Assembly (NCBI GenBank): GCA_973895155.1
Contig: OZ316893.1
Span: 4,402,001-4,466,000 of the forward strand
Origin: Marsupella aquatica
Lineage: Eukaryota; Marchantiophyta
Length of the DNA stretch: 64,000 nucleotides
Direction of reading: 5' to 3'
Within the stretch, counting starts at the first letter, position 1. The number at the start of each line of letters is the position of its first letter. The notes beneath the pieces were generated by a model. It was not told where the DNA came from and searched no databases. It saw only the letters and a program-made list of their open reading frames with translations. Both the position numbers and the translations under genes were made by a program. Below are positions 1-10,936 of the stretch, in pieces.

Positions 1-920
1 GCTTGATTGGCGAAGAAATAATCTACGTGGATGGAGTCATAACGCGAAGCGCGCTTGATTCGGAAATCATATTATAAACTGCGGGGACTATTATGTCCGC
101 AAAGGGGGTACGAGCCTCCTGGTTTAGCACTGACTGGGGCGACCTAGAGAATTAGTTTGGTGCCTTGGAGTGGTAATTTTAGTGCGCCTAGGAAGTCTCG
201 TTCGAAGATGCGAAGGTTGAAAGCGATCGCCCGGATAAGACTCCTAACCCGAGGCGGGACCAGACCGCAGGGAACTAAAGCATGGAGCCTAACCGTTGTT
301 TCGCCGCATGGCAATTTTTTTATTTTTATTTTCGTATGCAACAGGGTCAAGCCACAGCCCCCCCTCCCAACCACGGGGGTCCGGAAGGCGAGAGGGTCCA
401 TGACCTGGGTTCCTTTCAATGTTATGTACCCACGTGCCTATAGGTATTTTGGCTAATGGTATGCAATTTCTGACCATTTGATAATATGAATCAAGTATGT
501 ATTTATTCTCACTAGAAACGTAGTCTCCGTGTAGCCAAGCTTGGCTATCTCGCTCGGTCTCCACCCTAAGGCCCGAAGGGTCATTAGCTTTCTGGGAAGA
601 TTGATGGTAGTTTAACGGGGTCGAAGGTTTAGACCAATGAAAATTAATCACCGTCTTGCCTACTTCCAATTTTTCACTGGCTAATATATAAGTGAAAGGC
701 TCGGAGGTGCGTAGCACTCGATCCGAACCCAAAGCGACACGCCCCGGGCCGCCGTCTTCTCGAACCAATAACATGTGAACTATGTGAAACTGGAGCGAAT
801 CGATATACAAAAAACACGAATTAGAATTTTCTCCAGAATAGTTTCTAATACAAAATGCATTATATTTCGTCATGTGTCGAACCTGATCAAAACCAGGAAA
901 ATGCAAAGCAAAAAAATATA
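1..920. other. mitochondrial DNA insertion (NUMT), approximate limits
   Basis: The left edge carries a minus-strand reading frame that matches plant mitochondrial ribosomal protein L2 over about 100 residues, while the rest of the window is clearly nuclear (spliceosomal introns, nuclear transposons). I infer a nuclear insertion of mitochondrial DNA. The right limit is set roughly where the mitochondrial-like frame ends, before the CA-rich tandem repeat at 1 kb. Sequence from 1 to about 400 has no recognised gene and could be mitochondrial intron or spacer. An assembly join between mitochondrial and nuclear contigs is the alternative. Confidence 0.6.
403..770 (-). pseudogene. rpl2: fragment of mitochondrial ribosomal protein L2
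   Basis: Minus-strand frame resembling the central part of plant mitochondrial RPL2, a large-subunit ribosomal protein. Recognisable stretches are the segment around GKTVINFHWSKPST, then SSENKYILDSYYQM, then IPIGTWVHNIERNPG. The match stops right after NPG at about 403. The frame continues into unrelated residues, so the conserved C-terminal half of L2 is missing. Either a group II intron starts here or the insertion is broken. The N-terminal part before about 720 is less certain. As a nuclear fragment it is unlikely to be expressed. Confidence 0.65.
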
Positions 921-1021
921 TTTTTTGTTTGTTTTATTTCATCGGACCCTTTCCTTCCCTTCGGCCTCCATTCGCGATGCGAATAAAACAGGAGAGAAGA
1001 AAGAAGCCACCCCACATATAC

Positions 1022-1275
1022 CCTCCACATCCCTTGTGTGTGGAGTGTGGAGTGACTCGCACCACAGACTACACTCTACACACACATACATACACATATC
1101 CTTCACTCTACACACATATACATACACATATCCTTGACACCCCTCCCCTTGTGTGTGGAGTGTGGAGTGACTTGCACCACAGACTACACTCTACACACAC
1201 ATACATACACATATCCTTCACTCTACACACATATACATACACATATCTTTCACACCCCTCCCCTTGTGTGTGGAG
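1022..1275. repeat. tandem repeat, about 115-bp unit, 2.2 copies
   Basis: The block starting with CTTGTGTGTGGAGTGTGG recurs at about 1031, 1146 and 1260 (the last copy is partial). Each unit also holds two CACACATACATACACATATCC-type runs. The open frames on both strands here are simple translations of this CA/TG-rich repeat and not genes. Confidence 0.85.
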
Positions 1276-1860
1276 GGGGGATTAAACCTAGATTGAACCT
1301 GGGCACCTCTCCTTTCTAGGCTCATCCCTGACCATAGCCAAGGCCAGCTCGTGGGAAATGCAAGTTGTTTATTGCAAATAGTATGACAATGGACCTTCTT
1401 GCCATGTGATGTAATGATAATTACTAAAAACTAAAAACTTCAAAAATGTAAAACCACAGGATGGATGTGCTTCCTGCCCGTGCCTTCCGCGCACTTTGTG
1501 CACAATTCACCTAAGGAACGATGTTAATAAACACAATTACGTACTATCGATTTTGGAGATCAGAAATGCTTTATAAAAAGAATATGAATCGCTCAAGAGG
1601 GTGGTCCTAAAAGCATAGTGTGGCATTACTCAATCCCTGGAAACCATTTCCTTGAATACTCCTGCCGAGCCCACTGAGTTGTACGAAACTGCATCACGGA
1701 AGCAATGTCCAGCCAAGTCCTCAAATTCCCTACAACGCTGGATAGAATTACGCCTTATTTTGGTTCCTTGATTCTGTTAATCGTTTTGCCCTTTTCTTTG
1801 TGACCCTGGGTAAACATGAGGTTGGCATCCGCTTTACACCAAAAACAGCGACACACAAAC
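1276..1860. other. no recognised feature
   Basis: AT-leaning spacer between the CA-rich repeat and the SAR1 upstream region. I see no convincing gene, RNA or transposon end. Confidence 0.4.
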
Positions 1861-1869
1861 CCTGTACAG

Positions 1870-2720
1870 GTCATTAAGCCTGAAAAGCGAGTCGCTGTCG
1901 CTGTTTAGCACTAAGCACACTACTCTCACACGGCGAAGTCACTTCAAGGTATCTACTGTAGTGCCTAGTTCAATTCTCACGACAAGTCACCGAATTGAAA
2001 ACAAGGAGTACTTGCAGTTTCCAAGAACCAGTAGGAGCTCCCAACAGAAGACAGAGGTGTAAGTCGGACAAACTACCTGGAACGTTGAGGTCTCATCACT
2101 GGAGGAGTAGGAAGAATATGCCTCAGTCAGTCTTACTAGGAAGAATATGCCCCAGTCAGCTTACCTGCAAGAGTTCTCAGCTCTGGAGTTGTAGGAAGAA
2201 TACGCTGCATCAGTCCTAGCAGAACTCTCATCAGTGCAAGTGTAGGCATAATAATCCTGACAAGCCATGAAAGAGCTCTCATCTGTGGAGCTGGAGGAAG
2301 AATAAACCTCAGCAGTCCTGGAAGAGCTCTCGTCTGTGGACCTGTTAGTAGGAAGAGTAATCAAATTCACTTATGAAACTTTGCAAATGGACTTTCCCAT
2401 GACCTTGGCAAAGACTTCGAAAAGCAATGGTTAAAACTTAGCAGATGCGTAAATGTGAAGCAATTAACGTTGCACAGCTGTAATGCGTATGCACTTCTCT
2501 ATGACTACCTTTGTAAATACTCAGCACAATCGCGAAGCAATTACTATTCCACAATTGTGATGTAGCTAGCTTCACAGATTTTCCCGATGTGTTTAGCTTT
2601 GCAAGAGTAGAGAAACATGTTATTTGCCCGATGTGTTTAGCTTTGCAAGAGTAGAGAAACATGTTATTTGCCCGATGTGTTTAGCTTTGCAAGAATATGA
2701 GAAACATGTTAAGGAAATTT
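1870..2720 (+). promoter_or_regulatory. diverged upstream region of SAR1 copy 1, homologous to the spacer before copies 2 and 3
   Basis: This stretch aligns, with many substitutions and indels, to 5,140-5,830 (and its copy 2,989 bp further on). Both contain the anchors GAGTCGCTGT, TCTCACGACAAGTCACCGA and GTAGGAAGA in the same order. It is therefore an older copy of the SAR1 5' flank and not part of the recent 2,989-bp amplification. Several purine-rich GTAGGAAGAATA-type repeats lie in the middle. No gene is supported. Confidence 0.6.
2583..2714. repeat. 44-bp tandem repeat, three copies
   Basis: The unit beginning CCCGATGTGTTTAGCTTTGC starts at 2583, 2627 and 2671. The first two copies are identical and the third is slightly diverged. 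A single related block occurs at about 5,780 upstream of SAR1 copy 2, so the repeat expanded only in front of copy 1. Just downstream, a block around CATCCCATTGAGAGC is also repeated (about 2741 and 2807). Confidence 0.85.
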
Positions 2721-3197
2721 CAATGTGCAGCCGGGCTACCATCCCATTGAGAGCACACCTGAAGACGGAGGATTCGTGAGATAGTTCGTTGCGCAAGAGT
2801 GGGTCCCATCCCATTGAGAGCGCACCTGAAGAGGGAAGATCCATTGACGGCTTCAATCTTGAAGGACTTGTGTCTTGCAACATGTATCCCTACGTACAAG
2901 GGTTTAAACTCAGGCTAGCTGAGACTTCGTGAGTATTGATCTTTTACCGCTAGGTTGAGTCAGTGTGGTTGTCAAACGGAAAACGACTATGATACTAATG
3001 ACAAAGCACACTCAGCTACAAATGGCAAAATTTGGATGCTCTCATATTAATAGCTCTTTAGATGTTTCAGAATTGCAGATAAAGCTAGTCTGGCTTGAAG
3101 TTTTGTCATTACTACAGTTAGGCTCTCAATATAATGGTTTATTTCCTACCAGTGTGTCCAACACCCGTTTCCCGAGGGTTTTAGCAGGAACTTTTCC

Positions 3198-3210
3198 TAT
3201 ATATATATAC
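3198..3210 (+). promoter_or_regulatory. TATA-like element of SAR1 copy 1
   Basis: CTATATATATATAC lies just upstream of the conserved leader start at 3223, at a distance fitting a TATA box. It is outside the repeated block, so copy 1 has a different core promoter from copies 2 and 3. Confidence 0.45.
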
Positions 3211-3465
3211 CAAACACTTTTTACACACTATTTACGTAGTTGCTGGCAACCCCGTCGGCAGTACGTCGTGCGGAACTCTGAGGACCTGGCTTTCCATCTG
3301 TGAGGCGAACGCAAGTATCGGAAGAGGAGGGGTGGTCTGAAAAATGTTCGATTGATCTCAGTCATCATTGTGTACATTTAACAGCGGGTGGTTTGTCGGG
3401 TAAGTTGAAGATTGGGATAGGAGAGGGTCGAAGAAGAGCCAAAGGGAAGATAGAAGCGAAGAAGA

Positions 3466-4050
3466 ATGTTTCTGTTCAATTGGGTTTATGCTGCGCTCTG
3501 GAAGCTGGGGCTATGGAAAAAGGAGGCCAAAATCTTGTTCCTTGGATTGGACAATTCCGGAAAGACAACTCTGTTGCAGATGCTCAAGAACGAGCGGTTG
3601 GTTCAACATCTACCCACACAGCAGCCAACGTCCGAAGAACTGAGTATCGGAAAAATCACGTTCAAAGCATTTGACTTGGGTGGTCACCAGATTGCGCGTC
3701 GAGTCTGGAAGGATTATTATGTCAATGTGGATGCGATAGTTTACCTTGTGGATGCAGCCGACAAGGAGAGGTTCGCGGAGTCTAAGACGGAGCTCGACTC
3801 CCTTCTCTGTGCAAAGGCTCTGGCCAACGTCCCACTGCTAATTTTGGGAAATAAAATTGATATTCCCGACGCGGCCTCTGAGTACGAACTTCGGTACAAT
3901 CTCGGCGTGGTAGAAATCAGTACCGGCAAAGGGAAGGTCAAGCAGAGTGACGACGTAGATATGAGGCCAATTGAAGTCTTCATGTGCAGTGTAGTTCGCA
4001 AAATGGGTTACGGTGAGGGTATTAACTGGATGTCCCAGTTCATCAAGTGA
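3466..4050 (+). CDS. SAR1: SAR1-type small GTPase, copy 1
   Basis: Uninterrupted 194-residue reading frame, full length for the Sar1 family. Sar1 is the Arf-like GTPase that starts COPII coat assembly at the endoplasmic reticulum. The hydrophobic, aromatic N-terminus (MFLFNW) fits the family's membrane-inserting helix. The P-loop GLDNSGKT is at residues 27-34, switch I has PTSEEL near Thr55, switch II is DLGGHQ at 70-75, NKID is the guanine-specificity motif, and the C-terminus reads [14 protein letters not shown]. The ATG is chosen because MFLFNW is the usual family start. There is no intron in the coding region, which is unusual for plant SAR1 and may point to an old retrocopy. Residue 9 is Ala here and Ser in copies 2 and 3. 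Confidence 0.95.
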   Translation: MFLFNWVYAALWKLGLWKKEAKILFLGLDNSGKTTLLQMLKNERLVQHLPTQQPTSEELSIGKITFKAFDLGGHQIARRVWKDYYVNVDAIVYLVDAADKERFAESKTELDSLLCAKALANVPLLILGNKIDIPDAASEYELRYNLGVVEISTGKGKVKQSDDVDMRPIEVFMCSVVRKMGYGEGINWMSQFIK

Positions 4051-5810
4051 AATGTTGCAGATTGCGAGCATATCGACACAAGTGGAGGGACATGTCCTTC
4101 CTACCGCATCTTCCACGTTTTTATTAACATGCTGAAGCGCTAGAATGTAATGAAGTGGATAATCGTTCAAATGAGGGTGCTCTTAGTATCGTTTGTCTTT
4201 CAGTTGCATCAGAGGAACCTTGTTTCAATATCGCAGAAGACTGCAATGGGTTTGAATTAATGTATATAATTTAATTGTGTGTTTGGACTTAGTAAACTTT
4301 TGTATATCCGATTCTCTACCATCGGTCGGGTAGTGAACTGTGTATATATGAAAATTGCCCGGCATATTCTCATCCCAAATGAAATCTAAGCCTTCCCTCT
4401 GGAATCCAAGCATAATTGATTTTCGACCAAACCAGTCAAGAGCACTTAGAAGTTCGAATTCACCAGGACGAATTCTGAATTTTGTCACATTTCAAATATC
4501 CAGAGTGGCTTTTGCGTATGGGTGGAGTTGTCGGTGGCACGTAGTCATTGTGAACCTGTTACTCATCGTCCTGGTTAATAAGCCCACGCAGATGCTCCAA
4601 GACAACATCCAGTGCATCCGGTTCAACACCATCCGCTTTGGAAATGTGCACTTTATCTATGACGTCCAATCTGTGTATATGCTATGCTGTATGTTTGTTC
4701 CAATCTTCAGTCGTGGACCTCTCTTGTAAAAAGGGATCGCACATTGCCATAGGCCGGGTCTCCTTAGTTGACACAACGAAGGAGGGCGTATAAGTGCGAA
4801 AGTCGATGACATTGCACCTAGCTTAAGTGTTCAGAAATAAATACGTTGGTTACTCAGATCCTTAACAACGTTGTTTAGACAGACCCCAACCAGAATTCTA
4901 AACTTTAACTCCAAACCCTAACCCCAAGCATGCAACATCGAAAAATCTATGCCAACTACGGCAATCGTGGATTTGCCAGACTCAGCTTATCACAAAGAAA
5001 AGTGCCAACCAAACGCTTACCGGGCCATTGCATAAATTGTTACCATTATTACTTCACTGCAAATCAAACACCGTAACCTGTCACATCACAAATTCCAAAC
5101 TTATACTAATGGCGTCGACGTAATGATTTGGCAACAGGTCAGGAAACCTGAAAAGTGAGTCGCTGTTTAGCACGAAGCACACTAGTCTCACACAGGAGGT
5201 CACCTTCAAGTGGTCGAAAGACTAGATCAATTCTCACGACAAGTCACCGACTTGAGGAAAAGGAGTACCTGCAGTGTCGAAGAACCAGGTGGAGTTCCCA
5301 TCAGAAGACTGAGGTGTAAGTTATAGACATTTTACCTGGCACGTTGAGCTCTCATTAATTACTGAGCTCTAGGAAGAATATGCTTCATCAGTCCTGACAG
5401 AGCTCTCATCAGTGCAAGTGTCGGCCTAATAACCTCACAAGTCATGGAAGAGCTCTCATCTGTGGAGCTGTAGGAAGATTAATCCCCAGCAGTCCTGGAA
5501 GAGCTGTCGTCTTTATGTGGACCTCTTAGTAAGAAGAATAATCGTTATCAGTTATGAAACGTACTTAATTTGCAAATTGACTTTCCCATGACTTAGCTTG
5601 GCAAAGACTTTGCAAGCGAATGCTTCAAACTTAGCCGATCGATACGAAATTGTGAAGCAATTAACAGTGCACAGTTTCAATGCATGTGCGATTCCCTATT
5701 TACTGCCTTTGTAAACACTTCGCATAAGCGCGAAGCAATTACTATGGCACAATTTTGATGTAGTTAGCCTCTCAGATTTTCCCGATATATGTATTCTGCT
5801 TTGCAAGAGT
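4051..5810 (+). other. SAR1 3' region and intergenic spacer (unit 1; repeated at 7040-8799)
   Basis: Holds the presumed 3' UTR and the promoter region of the next copy. Small open frames on either strand have no recognisable product and occur identically in unit 2, so I treat them as non-coding. A plant telo-box-like AAACCCTAACCCC lies near 4914. The part from about 5,140 aligns to the older upstream region at 1,870. Confidence 0.6.
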
Positions 5811-6181
5811 ATGAAAAACATTCCTAGGAAATTTCAATGTACAAGGTCCATTATAAGAAATATTTGGAAAAAACTGGGTATCCCACTTTTGAAGATAAGT
5901 GACGTGCAACTTAGTCTCACATTAATATATAAGAATCAGAGCCATGGGCTACTTTCACAAGACAAGGGACTACCGAGAGACATTGCTACTTGCACAAGAC
6001 GAATGACCAACACCGAGCATAAACTTAGAACCTGCAAATGAATGATCTCCCAAAAGTTCTTGAAGAGTTTGTTTCACTAGTTGCATATAATCATGGATAG
6101 TTTCACAAGACAAGTGACCACACACCAGTACTGACTAGGGACCAGAGAGCTGAGCAGTATGACCACCTGTATTGTGAGGCT

Positions 6182-6188
6182 TATTTAA
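6182..6188 (+). promoter_or_regulatory. TATA-like element of SAR1 copy 2 (same at 9171-9177 for copy 3)
   Basis: TATTTAA sits about 30 bp before the conserved leader block, in the context GGCTTATTTAAGG. Copy 3 has the identical string 2,989 bp downstream, so copies 2 and 3 share a promoter sequence that differs from copy 1. Confidence 0.45.
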
Positions 6189-6211
6189 GGATCTCAATAC
6201 CCACTTCTTTC

Positions 6212-9200
6212 ACACACTATTTACGTAGTTGCTGGCAACCCCGTCGGCAGTACGTCGTGCGGAACTCTGAGGACCTGGCTTTCCATCTGTGAGGCGAACG
6301 CAAGTATCGGAAGAGGAGGGGTGGTCTGAAAAATGTTCGATTGATCTCAGTCATCATTGTGTACATTTAACAGCGGGTGGTTTGTCGGGTAAGTTGAAGA
6401 TTGGGATAGGAGAGGGTCGAAGAAGAGCCAAAGGGAAGATAGAAGCGAAGAAGAATGTTTCTGTTCAATTGGGTTTATTCTGCGCTCTGGAAGCTGGGGC
6501 TATGGAAAAAGGAGGCCAAAATCTTGTTCCTTGGATTGGACAATTCCGGAAAGACAACTCTGTTGCAGATGCTCAAGAACGAGCGGTTGGTTCAACATCT
6601 ACCCACACAGCAGCCAACGTCCGAAGAACTGAGTATCGGAAAAATCACGTTCAAAGCATTTGACTTGGGTGGTCACCAGATTGCGCGTCGAGTCTGGAAG
6701 GATTATTATGTCAATGTGGATGCGATAGTTTACCTTGTGGATGCAGCCGACAAGGAGAGGTTCGCGGAGTCTAAGACGGAGCTCGACTCCCTTCTCTGTG
6801 CAAAGGCTCTGGCCAACGTCCCACTGCTAATTTTGGGAAATAAAATTGATATTCCCGACGCGGCCTCTGAGTACGAACTTCGGTACAATCTCGGCGTGGT
6901 AGAAATCAGTACCGGCAAAGGGAAGGTCAAGCAGAGTGACGACGTAGATATGAGGCCAATTGAAGTCTTCATGTGCAGTGTAGTTCGCAAAATGGGTTAC
7001 GGTGAGGGTATTAACTGGATGTCCCAGTTCATCAAGTGAAATGTTGCAGATTGCGAGCATATCGACACAAGTGGAGGGACATGTCCTTCCTACCGCATCT
7101 TCCACGTTTTTATTAACATGCTGAAGCGCTAGAATGTAATGAAGTGGATAATCGTTCAAATGAGGGTGCTCTTAGTATCGTTTGTCTTTCAGTTGCATCA
7201 GAGGAACCTTGTTTCAATATCGCAGAAGACTGCAATGGGTTTGAATTAATGTATATAATTTAATTGTGTGTTTGGACTTAGTAAACTTTTGTATATCCGA
7301 TTCTCTACCATCGGTCGGGTAGTGAACTGTGTATATATGAAAATTGCCCGGCATATTCTCATCCCAAATGAAATCTAAGCCTTCCCTCTGGAATCCAAGC
7401 ATAATTGATTTTCGACCAAACCAGTCAAGAGCACTTAGAAGTTCGAATTCACCAGGACGAATTCTGAATTTTGTCACATTTCAAATATCCAGAGTGGCTT
7501 TTGCGTATGGGTGGAGTTGTCGGTGGCACGTAGTCATTGTGAACCTGTTACTCATCGTCCTGGTTAATAAGCCCACGCAGATGCTCCAAGACAACATCCA
7601 GTGCATCCGGTTCAACACCATCCGCTTTGGAAATGTGCACTTTATCTATGACGTCCAATCTGTGTATATGCTATGCTGTATGTTTGTTCCAATCTTCAGT
7701 CGTGGACCTCTCTTGTAAAAAGGGATCGCACATTGCCATAGGCCGGGTCTCCTTAGTTGACACAACGAAGGAGGGCGTATAAGTGCGAAAGTCGATGACA
7801 TTGCACCTAGCTTAAGTGTTCAGAAATAAATACGTTGGTTACTCAGATCCTTAACAACGTTGTTTAGACAGACCCCAACCAGAATTCTAAACTTTAACTC
7901 CAAACCCTAACCCCAAGCATGCAACATCGAAAAATCTATGCCAACTACGGCAATCGTGGATTTGCCAGACTCAGCTTATCACAAAGAAAAGTGCCAACCA
8001 AACGCTTACCGGGCCATTGCATAAATTGTTACCATTATTACTTCACTGCAAATCAAACACCGTAACCTGTCACATCACAAATTCCAAACTTATACTAATG
8101 GCGTCGACGTAATGATTTGGCAACAGGTCAGGAAACCTGAAAAGTGAGTCGCTGTTTAGCACGAAGCACACTAGTCTCACACAGGAGGTCACCTTCAAGT
8201 GGTCGAAAGACTAGATCAATTCTCACGACAAGTCACCGACTTGAGGAAAAGGAGTACCTGCAGTGTCGAAGAACCAGGTGGAGTTCCCATCAGAAGACTG
8301 AGGTGTAAGTTATAGACATTTTACCTGGCACGTTGAGCTCTCATTAATTACTGAGCTCTAGGAAGAATATGCTTCATCAGTCCTGACAGAGCTCTCATCA
8401 GTGCAAGTGTCGGCCTAATAACCTCACAAGTCATGGAAGAGCTCTCATCTGTGGAGCTGTAGGAAGATTAATCCCCAGCAGTCCTGGAAGAGCTGTCGTC
8501 TTTATGTGGACCTCTTAGTAAGAAGAATAATCGTTATCAGTTATGAAACGTACTTAATTTGCAAATTGACTTTCCCATGACTTAGCTTGGCAAAGACTTT
8601 GCAAGCGAATGCTTCAAACTTAGCCGATCGATACGAAATTGTGAAGCAATTAACAGTGCACAGTTTCAATGCATGTGCGATTCCCTATTTACTGCCTTTG
8701 TAAACACTTCGCATAAGCGCGAAGCAATTACTATGGCACAATTTTGATGTAGTTAGCCTCTCAGATTTTCCCGATATATGTATTCTGCTTTGCAAGAGTA
8801 TGAAAAACATTCCTAGGAAATTTCAATGTACAAGGTCCATTATAAGAAATATTTGGAAAAAACTGGGTATCCCACTTTTGAAGATAAGTGACGTGCAACT
8901 TAGTCTCACATTAATATATAAGAATCAGAGCCATGGGCTACTTTCACAAGACAAGGGACTACCGAGAGACATTGCTACTTGCACAAGACGAATGACCAAC
9001 ACCGAGCATAAACTTAGAACCTGCAAATGAATGATCTCCCAAAAGTTCTTGAAGAGTTTGTTTCACTAGTTGCATATAATCATGGATAGTTTCACAAGAC
9101 AAGTGACCACACACCAGTACTGACTAGGGACCAGAGAGCTGAGCAGTATGACCACCTGTATTGTGAGGCTTATTTAAGGATCTCAATACCCACTTCTTTC
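6212..9200 (+). repeat. SAR1 tandem array, unit 2 (2,989 bp)
   Basis: Second direct repeat unit, same length to the base as unit 1. It starts at the same ACACACTATTTACG string and ends before the third copy at 9201. Confidence 0.9.
6455..7039 (+). CDS. SAR1: SAR1-type small GTPase, copy 2
   Basis: Intact 194-residue Sar1 with the same motifs as copy 1 ([18 protein letters not shown]). The only residue that differs from copy 1 is Ser9 instead of Ala9. The start codon is exactly 2,989 bp from those of both neighbours. It is driven by the TATTTAA-type upstream region, unlike copy 1, so expression of the copies may differ even though the protein is essentially the same. Confidence 0.95.
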   Translation: MFLFNWVYSALWKLGLWKKEAKILFLGLDNSGKTTLLQMLKNERLVQHLPTQQPTSEELSIGKITFKAFDLGGHQIARRVWKDYYVNVDAIVYLVDAADKERFAESKTELDSLLCAKALANVPLLILGNKIDIPDAASEYELRYNLGVVEISTGKGKVKQSDDVDMRPIEVFMCSVVRKMGYGEGINWMSQFIK

Positions 9201-10030
9201 ACACACTATTTACGTAGTTGCTGGCAACCCCGTCGGCAGTACGTCGTGCGGAACTCTGAGGACCTGGCTTTCCATCTGTGAGGCGAACGCAAGTATCGGA
9301 AGAGGAGGGGTGGTCTGAAAAATGTTCGATTGATCTCAGTCATCATTGTGTACATTTAACAGCGGGTGGTTTGTCGGGTAAGTTGAAGATTGGGATAGGA
9401 GAGGGTCGAAGAAGAGCCAAAGGGAAGATAGAAGCGAAGAAGAATGTTTCTGTTCAATTGGGTTTATTCTGCGCTCTGGAAGCTGGGGCTATGGAAAAAG
9501 GAGGCCAAAATCTTGTTCCTTGGATTGGACAATTCCGGAAAGACAACTCTGTTGCAGATGCTCAAGAACGAGCGGTTGGTTCAACATCTACCCACACAGC
9601 AGCCAACGTCCGAAGAACTGAGTATCGGAAAAATCACGTTCAAAGCATTTGACTTGGGTGGTCACCAGATTGCGCGTCGAGTCTGGAAGGATTATTATGT
9701 CAATGTGGATGCGATAGTTTACCTTGTGGATGCAGCCGACAAGGAGAGGTTCGCGGAGTCTAAGACGGAGCTCGACTCCCTTCTCTGTGCAAAGGCTCTG
9801 GCCAACGTCCCACTGCTAATTTTGGGAAATAAAATTGATATTCCCGACGCGGCCTCTGAGTACGAACTTCGGTACAATCTCGGCGTGGTAGAAATCAGTA
9901 CCGGCAAAGGGAAGGTCAAGCAGAGTGACGACGTAGATATGAGGCCAATTGAAGTCTTCATGTGCAGTGTAGTTCGCAAAATGGGTTACGGTGAGGGTAT
10001 TAACTGGATGTCCCAGTTCATCAAGTGAGA
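9201..10030 (+). repeat. SAR1 tandem array, unit 3 (leader and coding part only identical)
   Basis: The third copy matches units 1 and 2 through the leader and coding region, then diverges immediately after the stop codon. The following 3' region (10,031 to about 10,295) is still homologous to 4,049 onwards but only loosely, with many substitutions and indels. Confidence 0.9.
9444..10028 (+). CDS. SAR1: SAR1-type small GTPase, copy 3
   Basis: Intact 194-residue Sar1 whose predicted protein is identical to that of copy 2. Promoter and leader match copy 2, but everything after the TGA stop belongs to a diverged 3' region, so this copy has its own 3' UTR. The coding-region identity stops at the stop codon, which suggests gene conversion among copies (see findings). 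Confidence 0.95.
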   Translation: MFLFNWVYSALWKLGLWKKEAKILFLGLDNSGKTTLLQMLKNERLVQHLPTQQPTSEELSIGKITFKAFDLGGHQIARRVWKDYYVNVDAIVYLVDAADKERFAESKTELDSLLCAKALANVPLLILGNKIDIPDAASEYELRYNLGVVEISTGKGKVKQSDDVDMRPIEVFMCSVVRKMGYGEGINWMSQFIK

Positions 10031-10295
10031 TATAGCAGACTGGGAGCATATCTACACCAGTGAAGGGCCATGTCCTTCCTACCGCATATCGAGCCGCATA
10101 TTCCACGTTTTAGCATCAATGCGAAAGTGCTAGAATGTACTGTGGTCGATAATCGTTCAAATGAGGGTGCTCTTAGTATGCTTGTCTTTCGGTTGCATCA
10201 GAGGAACCTTGCTAGCTTCAACACTGCAGAATACTGCAATGGGTTTGAATGTATATAATTTAATTTGTATGTTATGACTTAGTAAACTCGTTTTC

Positions 10296-10936
10296 TCACC
10301 AAGAGAGTTTGCACATCTCTTAAACACTACTTCTGTTGGAAGTGAGTCAACAAGCGCAGAGGTTGATTAACTGGTTGGTGCAGGTACATGCATTAAAAGA
10401 TTGTTTACGTTAAAAACCTGTAGGTACTGAAAAAGTCAGAGTTTCCAATGTTCATGTCTTGACATCTAATGTACTGAGTTCAAAACTCATGTCAAGACTT
10501 GCCACAAAATGTAAAATTAATGTGTTGAGAAAGAGTGGCGGAGATCCGTTTCGTTGTTATTGACCAGTAACTGCAAAAACGACATACTTAGTTCTACTAA
10601 GACTTGCTAAATAGAACATTATGTCAAGCAGAGGGGAGATCACTACAGTAGAAGTAGGACAACAAGTGCAATTTTGGTTTCAACCTATACGTGCAGGCAT
10701 TCATTGCTAAATTAGCAAATGGAAATAGACACTAACATACTTTTTACAGAAAAGGGCCAAATAAAAAAGGGCCAAATAGAGAACAAAAGAATAAACAAGA
10801 GAGGTCTCGAGTGAGCAAAACCAAAACCAAAAGAAGTGAGCAAAAGGAAACCCAAAAAACAAGAAAGGGGAACAAAAAGAAGTGAGCAAGCAAATGAACC
10901 AAGGTCCTCAACATTCCTAGCAAATGTGGCAAAAAG
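10296..10936. other. no gene; A-rich low-complexity stretch at 10,740-10,900
   Basis: Spacer after SAR1 copy 3. The segment near 10,750-10,880 repeats AAAAGGGCCAAATA- and AGTGAGCAAA-like strings. The open frames there are low-complexity (Phe/Leu-rich on the minus strand) and not credible proteins. Confidence 0.5.

Larger units (their letters stand above)
3223..6211 (+). repeat. SAR1 tandem array, unit 1 (2,989 bp)
   Basis: Direct repeat unit from ACACACTATTTACG at 3223 to the base before the same string at 6212. It holds the SAR1 5' leader, coding region, 3' region and the promoter of the next copy. By eye it is nearly identical to unit 2. The one coding difference I can point to is Ala versus Ser at residue 9 of SAR1. 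Confidence 0.9.

Noticed and set aside
3741-4170. Minus-strand frames opposite SAR1 (and their copies in units 2 and 3)
   Set aside because: They lie entirely over the well-supported SAR1 coding sequence and have no family resemblance.
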